The notes under the pieces were generated by a model. That model searched no databases. It was not told the DNA's origin and saw only the letters and a list, made by a program, of their open reading frames with translations. A stretch of DNA of 64,000 nt from Burkholderiaceae bacterium (GTDB lineage: Bacteria; Pseudomonadota; Gammaproteobacteria; Burkholderiales; Burkholderiaceae_A), in contig SGYQ01000005.1 of assembly GCA_004214155.1 (NCBI GenBank), positions 39,752 to 103,751 of the forward strand, in the 5' to 3' direction. The position numbers and the translations under genes are program-made. Shown piece after piece: positions 1 to 8,813 of the stretch; the stretch's first letter is position 1; every line of letters starts with the position of its first letter.

Positions 1-1
1 T

Positions 2-3000
2 AACTACAATACCGCTTCGGGAAGAACTTTGCTGGACAGCGGGAGTGGTGATTTAACCATAACCTACTCTGCTTTAGATGGAGAAGTTGAGGATATAACC
101 GTATCTTCGTTTACGGATTCGCGAAATCCTGCTGTATCGTCGACCATTAATGAAAATCGAGCTTATGGGGACTTAGATGCAACTTTTGAATTGGTAAACG
201 GTGACAAAATCAGTTTAAGAGGAAATCCGAATTTTTCTGCCGGAACTGTAGTCTTTGCAAGAGACTCCGTGGCCCAACAAGATACGTTCACGATATCAGG
301 AGATTATCAAACGGGCGACTCAATAGAGTTCCGAGTTGATGACAAACTATTTACCTACACAGTTACAAATGCGGATGTTTCTAGCGCAGGTGGAACCTAT
401 AGCAACGCAATTTCGAATAAAAATATTGTCGATAGCATAGCAGAGGCAATGACCGAAAATGTAAATGTCTCAGAAATTGTATCAACTACTGTTGCACGAG
501 ATATGGATATCACTAACGATGATCGCACATATCTTGTTCTGACAGCAAGAGAGCCAGGAACACGGTTTTTAGCTAGCAGTGTTCTCAACAGAGCTACAGG
601 AAGTAGTACAAGTCTTATTTCTAGTGAAACGACTCGTTCTAATGTTGACGCTGGTTCTAACAGTTTACTTATTTCGGAAGATTTAACTATTAATTTACTC
701 GGTAGTGATGGAGAACCAGAATCGTTTAAGCACCGAGGACCAAAAGTTGTGATGGATATCAATCGCAGTTTTAGTGAACTTACTGCTTTGCGATCCAGTG
801 ACTTAATCATAAACGGTCAAACTGTGAACTTGTCATTGGCAAAAGATGATGAGTTATCGCCAGAAGGTACAAATAGAAATGGAAGTGCCATCTCAAAAGC
901 TGAGGCAATCAACCGGATATCTGACGACACCGGTGTCCGAGCTGTTGTTGGAAAGACAGTTTTGACAGGGGTTTCTATGGAGGCTGGTGGGATAGTGACT
1001 GGCACACTTACCGTTAATGGATTTACATCGCCGGTTATTCAAACGATTGGAAATAATATTAGAGAATCCCGCTCCGTTGTTGTTGAGGCAATTAATAGGA
1101 TGACAAAAGATACCGGCGTAATTGCTATAAATACCAATGATGATTACCAGGGAGTTAGGTTAGAAGCGTCTGATGGGCGAAATATTGAAATTGCCTTTAA
1201 TACAACGGCTAAAGATTCAGTTTTTGCTCAAAGAACAGGTTTAAAGCAGGGCGTTCAATCAGGCGTATATGCTCTTGAATCTAAATATTCCGAGGACCCT
1301 CAATATGCAAATAATACAGAATTTAATAATCCCATAACACTAGAGTCTAGTACAACTGGAGTAATTGAAAGATCTGGACTTGTAGCCGGAACATATAGTG
1401 AAAACATCTCAACATTAAACAATAATTTGCGAGATTCGGTGCCTCCTGCATTAGCTCAGATTAGTAAATTTTCTTTTTCTGGAACGCTAGACTCTGCTGG
1501 AGCGGAGACATTTACAGTAACTGTCAACGGTAAAAGTAAATCCTACACAACAGAATCTGGTGATAATATCCAAGACATAAGGGCGGCTTTGATCGATGCT
1601 ATAGAAACTGATCCTTCATTAGGAATTACGGTTTTGGCAAATTATGGAAACGATTTAGATGAGGTTTATGTAACCTCTAGGAACCCAGGTATTGAATTTA
1701 CCGCTACTGTCTCTACAGATTCCTCAGATGCTTACATAGATGCTGAAGTGGTCCGAGAAAATTTTCAGGCGCCAACTAGAAAGTTAAATAATGGGGATTT
1801 GATAATTAACGGAGTGGAAATTAGAGGATCTAGATCAGAGGATGACGTTCGATCAGTAGAAGTTTCTTCGGGTAGTAGAAAAGATTCCAGTGCAATAGCA
1901 CTTGCCACAGCCATTAACTCTCACGAAGATGAGACTGGAGTTACTGCACAAATTGTCGGTGCAAATATTGCCGGTTCTACAACGAATACAGGATTTCCGG
2001 GAGTCTTTCCTGCAACTGGTGATTATGACCTTTTTGTAAATGGTATCAAGGTTGAGGTAAGGTTAACTCAGGACGAACCAGCTGATACTAGAAGAAACAA
2101 TGTTGTAGAGGCGATAAATTTGTTAACTCATACGCACGGAATAATTGCAACCAATAATAACTCTGGGGTAACACTTGAGTCGACAGATGGCCGTAATATG
2201 TCTGTTTGGTTTGATGGCTCAATTCAAGGACTATCTGCTGCGAGTTTTGGCCTTGATCAGGGGGGAGCCGTAGCACAAACGTCGACAGTTTCTTTGACTC
2301 AGGCTAGTGCTGGAGCAACACTGGTAAGTGGTACTACTGTTGCGTTAACGGTTAATGGCGTTAGAGTCGAGGCACAAGCAGCCTCTAGTAGTTACGATGC
2401 TTTTGCTGACACATTAAAGTTAGCTATTGATGAAGCAGCTAATGATAATCCTTCGGCATTTTCAAACGTGGAAATATCGATAGATCCGAATAGTAAGTTA
2501 ATAACACTACAATCCACTAATGCTGGAATACCGTTTAATATTTCGGGTGCTTACAGTACATCTGATGAATTGGACTTAACGATTCAAAACACTGTAGAAA
2601 ATTCTTTGGGCAGAAATGAAGTCTCTGGTATTCGTGGCGCGTCAGTAAATTCATTGGGAGCACGAACTGTATACAGTAACATCAAGCTCGTATCCGAAAG
2701 TGAGTTTGAGGTAAAGCCCGGAGACAACGGGTTTGGTTCTAATTCAAGTTTTTCTGAGCTAGGTTTTGTTCAGGGAACATTTGGAGGAGAGGCAACAGTT
2801 GATGTTTCCCCACCGCGGGTCGGAAGACTTACTTTCCAGGTGGGCTCAAGAGCTACGCAAGTGATAACAATTGATTTAGGTGATTTTGGAAAAGGTGGCC
2901 CGATCACAAACGATGTTACCGGAGATGTTGATAACTCTTTAGATCAAATGATCAATCGTATTAACTCGCGAGACAGTGCAGAGGGCGTCCTAGAAAGACT

Positions 3001-3256
3001 AGATGCTGTAATGGACAAAGTCAATGCTAACCGGGCAAACATGGGTGCTGTGATTAACAGATTAACGCATGCAATTGATAACTTATCAAACGTCTCAACC
3101 AATCAATCAGCATCACGAAGTCAAATCATGGATGCGGACTATGCAAAAGCTAGTACAGAACTTGCGCGAAGCCAAATTCTTCAGCAGGCGGGTACCGCAA
3201 TTTTGGCTCAAGCTAACGCGAGCCAACAAGTTGTATTACAACTACTTAATGGCTAA
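2..3256 (+). CDS. fliC: Giant flagellin, 5' end cut by window edge
   Basis: Flagellar filament protein. The reading frame is open to the left edge, so the N-terminal D0/D1 domain lies outside the window; at least 1084 residues remain, already more than twice a typical flagellin of about 270-500 aa. The last about 85 residues are a clear flagellin C-terminal domain, with the helix NRLTHAIDNLSNVSTNQSA followed by DADYAKASTELARSQILQQ and an AQANASQQVVLQLL end. The middle is a long, beta-rich hypervariable region with repeated hook-IN-like modules (LIING..., EAINRI..DTGV, DGRN motifs). The protein is expected to leave through the flagellar type III apparatus. It points toward the sugar-gene island and toward a second giant flagellin on the other strand, which suggests a glycosylated filament. 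Identity is sure; the true start is not visible. Confidence 0.95.
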   Translation, partial: NYNTASGRTLLDSGSGDLTITYSALDGEVEDITVSSFTDSRNPAVSSTINENRAYGDLDATFELVNGDKISLRGNPNFSAGTVVFARDSVAQQDTFTISGDYQTGDSIEFRVDDKLFTYTVTNADVSSAGGTYSNAISNKNIVDSIAEAMTENVNVSEIVSTTVARDMDITNDDRTYLVLTAREPGTRFLASSVLNRATGSSTSLISSETTRSNVDAGSNSLLISEDLTINLLGSDGEPESFKHRGPKVVMDINRSFSELTALRSSDLIINGQTVNLSLAKDDELSPEGTNRNGSAISKAEAINRISDDTGVRAVVGKTVLTGVSMEAGGIVTGTLTVNGFTSPVIQTIGNNIRESRSVVVEAINRMTKDTGVIAINTNDDYQGVRLEASDGRNIEIAFNTTAKDSVFAQRTGLKQGVQSGVYALESKYSEDPQYANNTEFNNPITLESSTTGVIERSGLVAGTYSENISTLNNNLRDSVPPALAQISKFSFSGTLDSAGAETFTVTVNGKSKSYTTESGDNIQDIRAALIDAIETDPSLGITVLANYGNDLDEVYVTSRNPGIEFTATVSTDSSDAYIDAEVVRENFQAPTRKLNNGDLIINGVEIRGSRSEDDVRSVEVSSGSRKDSSAIALATAINSHEDETGVTAQIVGANIAGSTTNTGFPGVFPATGDYDLFVNGIKVEVRLTQDEPADTRRNNVVEAINLLTHTHGIIATNNNSGVTLESTDGRNMSVWFDGSIQGLSAASFGLDQGGAVAQTSTVSLTQASAGATLVSGTTVALTVNGVRVEAQAASSSYDAFADTLKLAIDEAANDNPSAFSNVEISIDPNSKLITLQSTNAGIPFNISGAYSTSDELDLTIQNTVENSLGRNEVSGIRGASVNSLGARTVYSNIKLVSESEFEVKPGDNGFGSNSSFSELGFVQGTFGGEATVDVSPPRVGRLTFQVGSRATQVITIDLGDFGKGGPITNDVTGDVDNSLDQMINRINSRDSAEGVLERLDAVMDKVNANRANMGAVINRLTHAIDNLSNVSTNQSASRSQIMDADYAKASTELARSQILQQAGTAILAQANASQQVVLQLLNG
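281..1210 (+). repeat. Flagellin internal repeat, copy 1
   Basis: First copy of a large composite unit in the variable region. It starts with a DTFTISGD-like strand module, continues with LIINGQTV, an EAINRISDDTGV module and a short LTVNG strand, and ends with VVEAINRMTKDTGVIA and DGRNIEIAF. The same order recurs in copy 2. The similarity is visible in the protein; the DNA has diverged. Boundaries are approximate. Confidence 0.7.
1465..2220 (+). repeat. Flagellin internal repeat, copy 2
   Basis: Second copy of the composite unit: a FSFSGTLDSAGAETFTV strand module, then LIINGVEI, TAINSHEDETGVTA, LFVNGIKV, VVEAINLLTHTHGIIA and finally DGRNMSVWF. A partial third strand module (VALTVNGVRVEAQA) follows at about 2290-2580. 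This points to growth of the filament surface domain by internal duplication. Boundaries are approximate. Confidence 0.7.
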
Positions 3257-3285
3257 TCAAGTTCAATTTAAGGTACACTGAAGGG

Positions 3286-3537
3286 ATGGATATACACAAA
3301 AAAGTTGAACTTGAGCAAGCGGTTGGAAAAACTCCTTCCAAACCTTCCTGTCGGATTTGTCGTTTGATTCGGGTATACCTTCTATTTGCTATACCAACAT
3401 TAGCGTTATTTTGGTTGGGAGTTGATTTTGGAGTCAGCGATGTTGATGCCCAAGACTTGGTTGTGAAAGTTGTCCTATTAGTTCTTTTCTTCTCAATAGT
3501 AAGACGAATCTATTTGGACTTCTTTAGGGGTGACTGA
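3286..3537 (+). CDS. Small two-helix membrane protein, unknown
   Basis: An 83-residue protein that I cannot assign to a family. A polar N-terminus with a CRIC cysteine pair is followed by two hydrophobic stretches, about residues 30-46 (VYLLFAIPTLALFWLG) and 59-72 (VVKVVLLVLFFSIV), so it is probably an inner-membrane protein. The ATG has a purine-rich GAAGGG just upstream. It follows the flagellin by 29 bases and overlaps the start of the next small gene by 8 bases, so the two are probably translated together. Its placement downstream of flagellin suggests a flagellum- or envelope-linked role, but this is only positional. Confidence 0.6.
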   Translation: MDIHKKVELEQAVGKTPSKPSCRICRLIRVYLLFAIPTLALFWLGVDFGVSDVDAQDLVVKVVLLVLFFSIVRRIYLDFFRGD

Positions 3538-3769
3538 CGTAAAAGAGAATAGACCAGACTGTTGGTCGTGTGCATTTTTTTCTATAACCTGGGACCCTAA
3601 GTTTCCTTACGGTTGTGATTTGATGGGTTTTAAAAGTAAGATAACTCCCTGTTTAGATGTTGTGAGGTTTGACGGCAAAAGATGTTTAGGTTATGTCGAA
3701 AAAGAAGTACATATGATTCGTATGACGCAAAAATTTAAACGCAAGAGGAAAGTAAATTTTCTTGCTTAG
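3530..3769 (+). CDS. Small conserved-type cysteine-rich protein
   Basis: A 79-residue protein beginning at a GTG that overlaps the previous gene. It has a CWSC pair, a DPKFPYGC segment, then TPC and KRCLGY, so five cysteines in a pattern suggesting a metal or disulfide site. The sequence resembles a widespread short proteobacterial protein family (pattern C-x2-C, WDPxFPxGC, GFKS) sometimes mis-annotated as uracil-DNA glycosylase; it is far too short to be that enzyme. The tail is strongly basic (KFKRKRK). No signal peptide is seen. The function is unknown. It leads directly into the asparagine-synthase-like gene, whose ribosome binding site overlaps this stop codon region. Confidence 0.6.
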   Translation: MTDVKENRPDCWSCAFFSITWDPKFPYGCDLMGFKSKITPCLDVVRFDGKRCLGYVEKEVHMIRMTQKFKRKRKVNFLA

Positions 3770-3783
3770 GAGAGGATTATAAT

Positions 3784-5601
3784 TTGTGCGGGATAGCTGG
3801 ATGGGTGGGACAAGATTCTCTTAATCAGGGTATCTTTGATAAGAAGTTGCAGGCCGTTAAAAGAATGATTCAGCTTCAAAATCATCGTGGACCAGATGCC
3901 AATGGTGTTTTTGAGGATAGAAAATGTAACGTAATTTTTGGTCATAATAGATTATCGATTTTAGAGCTTTCAGATGCAGGTGCTCAACCAATGTTTGATC
4001 AGTCCAAAAATTGGGTGATCTCATATAACGGAGAGTTATACAATTACAAAAAAATTAAGCAAGAATTAATTGAACGGTTTTCAGTTAAGTTCAGAGGTAA
4101 TAGCGATACAGAGGCTGTTTTGTATGGAGTAATTCACTTTGGAATAGATGAATTTCTTAGAAAAGCAGATGGCATGTTCGCCTTTGCTATTTACAATAGA
4201 AGTCGGAGAGAAGTTTTTCTTGCCCGTGATAGGGTAGGAGAAAAACCATTATATTTTTTTAAAAGCAAAGAGGGATTGTCTTTTGCATCCGAACTCAAGG
4301 TTCTTGGAGAAAGTTTTGATGGCAACTTGGGTATAGATATTACAGGACTACAATTGTATTTGATTTTGCGTTATGTTCCTCCGCCGTATACAATTCTTTC
4401 GGGAATCTCAAAATTAGCGCCGGGGCACTATCTTCGTTTTTCAGATAAAAACCCAAAGATTGAGCAAATCCCATACTTTTCCTGGGATCCACATGCATCT
4501 GAAATTCCCGCTAATCAGGAGAATTATAAGGTTGTTGTTAAGACAACTGCAAATATGTTGATCAAATCGTTGGAATCTAGATTAATGGCCGATGTTCCGC
4601 TGGGTTTTTTTCTGTCAGGGGGTGTTGATTCAACCCTTTGCGCAGCATTAATTAGGAAATTCATGGGTAGAGAGGTCAACACATATACGATAGGGTTCAA
4701 AGGGGATTCACAGTCGGAACATCTGATATCTGAAAAAACCTCTCAAATCATTGGTTCCAAACATTCAGTAAAAATTTTTGATCCTTCTGAATTGCTCAAA
4801 ATTTCTGAAAATTTTATTGAAAAACTTGATGAACCAAATGGGGATCGTAGTTGTATTCCAACATTTTTACTTTGTAGTCACGCACGAACGGAAGTCAAAG
4901 TTGCGTTAGGCGGAGATGGGGGAGATGAACTTTTTAGTGGGTACTCAAGATATCCGGGATTGAACAAATACTTAGAAAATGGGAAATTTTTTAATGCTAC
5001 CGAAAGTCTGAAGGCTTATTTATCCTTTGGTTTGCCGGTTTTTGGTTTTCCTGTGTGTAATATTTTTGAAAAAGACATGACTGCTAACTACTTATCTTCT
5101 TTGGCAACGCATCTTTATAGTCCAGTTGATATGGAACAAGCTATAAGATTTATCGATTTTAAAAGTTATCTACCGGGTGCTGTGCTTTCAAAAGTAGATA
5201 GAAGTTCGATGCAAAGTTCATTGGAAGTTCGTACCCCGTTTTTTAGTCCTGATCTCCTTGATTTCTGTTCTCGTCTGCCCCATCAATTTCTGTTTAGAGG
5301 AAAGGAAATGAAACCGGTTTTGAGAGATATTTGCCGAACTATTGGCTTAGAGCATGTAGCAAATTTGCCAAAAAAAGGTTTCGGGATGCCTGGAGAGTTT
5401 TTAAATCAAAATAAAGATGAGTTGGTTGCTAGAGCAGGGAAATCTCTTCAAAAACTTGACTCTAATCCTTTAGTAAACCAATCGATTCCTAGTCTGGGCA
5501 GAAAACTATCTCCATATGCTGGAGCAAATATGAATTCGTTATGGGCAACAATTGTATTAGGTGAGTGGTTTGAATCACTTAAAGCGGCTTATGTGGACTG
5601 A
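3784..5601 (+). CDS. asnB: Asparagine synthase-like glutamine amidotransferase
   Basis: Class II glutamine-dependent amidotransferase of the AsnB family, 605 aa. The N-terminal Ntn glutaminase domain begins MCGIAGWVG, with Cys2 as the nucleophile, and contains NHRGPDA and SYNGELYNY. The synthetase domain has the ATP pyrophosphatase loop SGGVDS at about residues 278-283 and a GGDGGDELFSGY motif. The start is TTG, fixed by the need for Cys at position 2 and by AGGAGAGG eight bases upstream. Copies in sugar clusters are often thought to amidate a uronic acid or another carboxylated sugar rather than make asparagine. Here it opens the glycan island, so a sugar-modifying role is likely but not proven. 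Its end overlaps the next gene. Confidence 0.9.
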   Translation: MCGIAGWVGQDSLNQGIFDKKLQAVKRMIQLQNHRGPDANGVFEDRKCNVIFGHNRLSILELSDAGAQPMFDQSKNWVISYNGELYNYKKIKQELIERFSVKFRGNSDTEAVLYGVIHFGIDEFLRKADGMFAFAIYNRSRREVFLARDRVGEKPLYFFKSKEGLSFASELKVLGESFDGNLGIDITGLQLYLILRYVPPPYTILSGISKLAPGHYLRFSDKNPKIEQIPYFSWDPHASEIPANQENYKVVVKTTANMLIKSLESRLMADVPLGFFLSGGVDSTLCAALIRKFMGREVNTYTIGFKGDSQSEHLISEKTSQIIGSKHSVKIFDPSELLKISENFIEKLDEPNGDRSCIPTFLLCSHARTEVKVALGGDGGDELFSGYSRYPGLNKYLENGKFFNATESLKAYLSFGLPVFGFPVCNIFEKDMTANYLSSLATHLYSPVDMEQAIRFIDFKSYLPGAVLSKVDRSSMQSSLEVRTPFFSPDLLDFCSRLPHQFLFRGKEMKPVLRDICRTIGLEHVANLPKKGFGMPGEFLNQNKDELVARAGKSLQKLDSNPLVNQSIPSLGRKLSPYAGANMNSLWATIVLGEWFESLKAAYVD

Positions 5602-6538
5602 AGAAACGTTTAAGCTAGTTCGACAGGGTATAGATGTTGCAAAAAACTGCAGATCACTAAATATGGGCTCAGAGTATTCGAGCGTAGTTAACGATAGAGC
5701 AGAAAGCTTTAATAAAGAACTTCCGGCCAGTTCGTTGAATATAGTTATTTTTCACGTGAAAGTTCCGGAACATGCGTCCAAAATAAACACACCCGATATC
5801 AAAGGAGGTGATCAAAGCGTCATAGATTATGATTCATTAATCAAGTTGAATGTAAAAATAGCACGGTGGTCTCAACCTGAAGCAAATATTTTTGTTTTTA
5901 CTGACCATGAGTCTTTTGGAGATTTACCCTTTGATGAGAGACTTCATGTTGTTAGGATGGATGTAAAGAGGGATGAACCTATGTTTGAAAGGGTTGTAAC
6001 AATGGCTGCCTACATAAAGTCGGTACTTTTTCAATGTCCGACTGTTTTTCTGGATATAGATGCGTTTCTAATTCGCCCCATTCATCAGATTTTTCTTGAG
6101 GATTTTGATGTTGGGCTTACCCATCGACATATAGTCGGACAAATGCCTATTAATGAAGGCGTTATATTTGCTAATAATAAAAACCCTTCAAATGTGAGAC
6201 TCTTCTTTGAGTCATATCTCGCTTCCTACCTTGCCGCAGAAAACAATGAGGAATTAGGAAAAATATATACGAATATCAGGCGCTGGAGAGGCGGGCAACT
6301 TGCAATCAATGCAGCTGCGGGAGGCACTCAGTTTTATGCTACATCTATTGCGTTAACTGAGTATGGTGCCAAAATCGCTTACCTACCTTGTAGCAAATTT
6401 AACTTGTCTCAAATAAATGAAGAAGAGGTAAATAAGCATTTAAGAGATAGGTGCTGTGTTCTGCATTTGAAAGGAAATCGGAAAGGTTGGATAGATAGAC
6501 TGATAAATAGTCTTGCTTATTGGGGGTATGTAAATTGA
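5591..6538 (+). CDS. Putative nucleotide-sugar glycosyltransferase (GT-A, DxD)
   Basis: A cytosolic protein of about 315 aa with a likely GT-A fold. A hydrophobic strand followed by FLDIDAFLIRP near residue 155 gives the DxD motif that binds the metal and nucleotide sugar. A later RWRGGQLAINAA segment and VLHLKG near the end fit acceptor- and phosphate-binding parts of such enzymes. ATG 5591 overlaps the asnB end by 11 bases; an upstream in-frame GTG at 5561 is an alternative. It could transfer the island's sugar to flagellin or to a lipid carrier, but donor and acceptor cannot be read from the sequence. Confidence 0.6.
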   Translation: MWTEETFKLVRQGIDVAKNCRSLNMGSEYSSVVNDRAESFNKELPASSLNIVIFHVKVPEHASKINTPDIKGGDQSVIDYDSLIKLNVKIARWSQPEANIFVFTDHESFGDLPFDERLHVVRMDVKRDEPMFERVVTMAAYIKSVLFQCPTVFLDIDAFLIRPIHQIFLEDFDVGLTHRHIVGQMPINEGVIFANNKNPSNVRLFFESYLASYLAAENNEELGKIYTNIRRWRGGQLAINAAAGGTQFYATSIALTEYGAKIAYLPCSKFNLSQINEEEVNKHLRDRCCVLHLKGNRKGWIDRLINSLAYWGYVN

Positions 6539-7284
6539 AATTTGAACGAGAAATTGAAAAATTGTTTTTTATTATTTTAGGTACGTTTATAACCTCCTCA
6601 TATTCGCGGGACTTTACTTTACTGGAGCTAGTTAGGAAACCACTACAATTTCCGATAAGTAAAAACGGTAACTATTTCGTGGCTAAGATTCCAAAAGGAC
6701 TTCCATGGCAGGAGACAGTCGTTATTTTGGGAGATGCATTTGCTACGAAGACAAAAGATATTCCAATTCGAAAAGGAATCCAAAAGGCCGACGAGGCTAA
6801 TGATTTGTTTGTACTTGATGCAGGCGAGTTTAACCAACTTTTTTATCAGGATGGATTCGGGGATTTTACACAAGGGGCCCTTTCTTATTATCCATTATAT
6901 CGATTTGTGACTGAGCCTTTTGCATTTAAAATGAACGAAAACGTTCTTGCATATGTTTCGAATGCAATAGTCTATGTTTTAAAAAGGGAAGGTTTTAAGT
7001 GTTTTGTGGAATCAAAGAATCCAGAGAAATATGAAGTCATGGTAAAAAGTAAGGATAATTTGATCGAACAGATATTAGTTTTTGGTGATAAGAAGCTGGA
7101 TAAGTTGGAATTGCACGGGAAAGGATCTATTTCTGCCATAAATTTTATTGAAAAAAAGGTTAGTCTTGCGCGTGGGCACAGTCCTGTTTGCTTCGAGGCA
7201 CTTTTTAAAACGGGGGACGATAATTTGAGTAATATTATTCTTAAGAAAACCGAGGAAAGGATAGACCTATCTTATGACAGCTAA
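6535..7284 (+). CDS. Hypothetical protein of glycan island
   Basis: About 249 aa; I do not recognise the family. There is no signal peptide, no clear membrane helix beyond a short hydrophobic patch near the N-terminus (FFIILGTFI), and no catalytic motif that I can name. TTG 6535 is preferred because its TTGA overlaps the previous stop and GGGGG lies eight bases before it; the frame also allows TTG 6520. It overlaps the next methyltransferase gene by 11 bases and so belongs to the same transcription unit. It may act on or present the same substrate as its neighbours. Confidence 0.5.
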   Translation: MKFEREIEKLFFIILGTFITSSYSRDFTLLELVRKPLQFPISKNGNYFVAKIPKGLPWQETVVILGDAFATKTKDIPIRKGIQKADEANDLFVLDAGEFNQLFYQDGFGDFTQGALSYYPLYRFVTEPFAFKMNENVLAYVSNAIVYVLKREGFKCFVESKNPEKYEVMVKSKDNLIEQILVFGDKKLDKLELHGKGSISAINFIEKKVSLARGHSPVCFEALFKTGDDNLSNIILKKTEERIDLSYDS

Positions 7285-8098
7285 CGATTTTAAAAGGAAT
7301 GTTAATTCATCGGAAGTTGATGAAAAAGTTCTAATTGACTCGGAATTAAAAAATAGCGACTATGTTGAGTCGTTTGGATTCGAGTGGACACAGATAGACG
7401 GATTTATTGGGAAAGAATCGATGTCCCATGGTCATATTTTTGGAAGATTTATGTTGCCACAAGAATTTTTCTCCAATAAAACTGTTGTTGATGTTGGGTG
7501 TGGTAACGGTAGGATTGGAAGACTGGTTGCCCCTTTGGCAAAAAAGTATTACGGATTAGATTTGTCTGAATCTGTTTATGCGTTTCCGAAATATTTGGAG
7601 TCGGAGAACATTACTCTCGTGAGGGCAAGTGGAACAGATCTACCCCTAAATAATGGCATTGCTGACGTGACAATTTGTTGGGGTGTTTTACATCACATGA
7701 ATGAACCTATGAAAGGGTTAGATGAGTTAGTCAGGGTTACAAAGCCTGGAGGGAACATTCTAATTTTCATATACTCCAAATCTTACAAAGCAAGAAAAAA
7801 CCTTAATGAATTTGCTAAAAACATCAGCCAGGAAAAAGGTCACGAATTGTTGGAGTCTGTGTCTGATTGTTTAGATTCATGGAGAGAGGTTGATCAATTT
7901 TACGCAAATAATTTGAGCAGAAGCCTGTTCATGAGCGTGAAACAATCACGCGACTGGCAGATCTTTCAGTGGTACGATGGAATAACTCCTCAATACCATT
8001 GGGATTTGGAGGAGGAGATTGAGTCTGCATTTAAAAAAATGTCTTTTGATTATAAAAAGATACAGGAAGGTTGTTATAGGGTGAAAGTTCATGACTAA
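7274..8098 (+). CDS. Class I SAM-dependent methyltransferase (Methyltransf_11 type)
   Basis: A cytosolic methyltransferase of 274 aa. Motif I, VVDVGCGNGRIG, lies at about residues 72-83; the acidic end of strand beta 2 is GLDLSES; motif post-II is ADVTICWGVLHHM; and motif III is VTKPGGNILIF. These features define the SAM-binding Rossmann fold. The N-terminal part containing GFEWTQIDGF resembles methyltransferases found in polysaccharide clusters. It is the first of four methyltransferase-like genes in a row with overlapping ends, so the final glycan may be methylated at several positions. The substrate is inferred to be a sugar, but a peptide or lipid carrier is possible. Confidence 0.85.
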   Translation: MTANDFKRNVNSSEVDEKVLIDSELKNSDYVESFGFEWTQIDGFIGKESMSHGHIFGRFMLPQEFFSNKTVVDVGCGNGRIGRLVAPLAKKYYGLDLSESVYAFPKYLESENITLVRASGTDLPLNNGIADVTICWGVLHHMNEPMKGLDELVRVTKPGGNILIFIYSKSYKARKNLNEFAKNISQEKGHELLESVSDCLDSWREVDQFYANNLSRSLFMSVKQSRDWQIFQWYDGITPQYHWDLEEEIESAFKKMSFDYKKIQEGCYRVKVHD

Positions 8099-8813
8099 AT
8101 TTTGGCTTTCGGAAAGGATGTTATCAAGAGTGTTTTGGGAAGAACTCAAGTTTTCAATTTTTTACGAGGAAGCTGCATCTGATGCAAAAAAAATTGCGGA
8201 GGTTACGGCACCAAAAGTGAATGAGTTCCCTGCTGAAGCGGGTTCCATATCCATAGAGTCGAGTATCTATCTTTGGCTTTTATCTAAATATTTTGCTCCA
8301 CGAAATGTTTTAGAAGTCGGCACTTACATTGGACGGTCCACATTAGCAATAGCATTTGGGGGTAGAGACTCCATTGAGCAACTCTATACCTGTGATGGCA
8401 CTTTCGATTGTTTGGATTTTAATACTTTAAAGTCCCCAGACATCGAAAAAGTAAAGCTTGATACTATAACCCAAATTCAGTATTTTGGAAAAACCATGTC
8501 TACCGCTTTATTAAAGGAATTAAAGGAAAAAGGCGTTAAGCTGGACCTTGTTTTTATTGATGGTAGAGTGTCAAATGAAGACTGTAATATCCTTTCGGAA
8601 GTAATGAGTGAAAGGTGCGTATTAGTATTAGATGACTTCGAGGGAGTGGAAAAAGGAGTAGTCAATGCAATGATGTTGAGGAATGCTTTTAGGGGAATGT
8701 TTTTAGTCAATCCAGCTGTTGAAAAAAATAGTGTTTCAGGAAACCTTGCACTCCTAGTACCTACAAATCTTTTGACCCTAACGCGTCAGCAAGGATTGCC
8801 GGTAAATATGTGA
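8091..8813 (+). CDS. Class I methyltransferase (Methyltransf_24-like)
   Basis: 240 aa. The SAM-binding motif VLEVGTYIGRSTLA is at about residues 74-87, and the later LDLVFIDGR and RCVLVLDDFEG segments are typical of the Methyltransf_24/O-methyltransferase group, which includes macrocin-type sugar O-methyltransferases. No signal peptide. The start overlaps the previous gene by 8 bases and the stop overlaps the next ATG (TGATG), so translation is tightly coupled. Likely an O-methyltransferase acting on a sugar; the acceptor cannot be told. Confidence 0.75.
   Translation: MTKFWLSERMLSRVFWEELKFSIFYEEAASDAKKIAEVTAPKVNEFPAEAGSISIESSIYLWLLSKYFAPRNVLEVGTYIGRSTLAIAFGGRDSIEQLYTCDGTFDCLDFNTLKSPDIEKVKLDTITQIQYFGKTMSTALLKELKEKGVKLDLVFIDGRVSNEDCNILSEVMSERCVLVLDDFEGVEKGVVNAMMLRNAFRGMFLVNPAVEKNSVSGNLALLVPTNLLTLTRQQGLPVNM

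Noticed and set aside
3530..3769. Annotation as uracil-DNA glycosylase.
   Set aside because: The protein has 79 residues and none of the glycosylase motifs.
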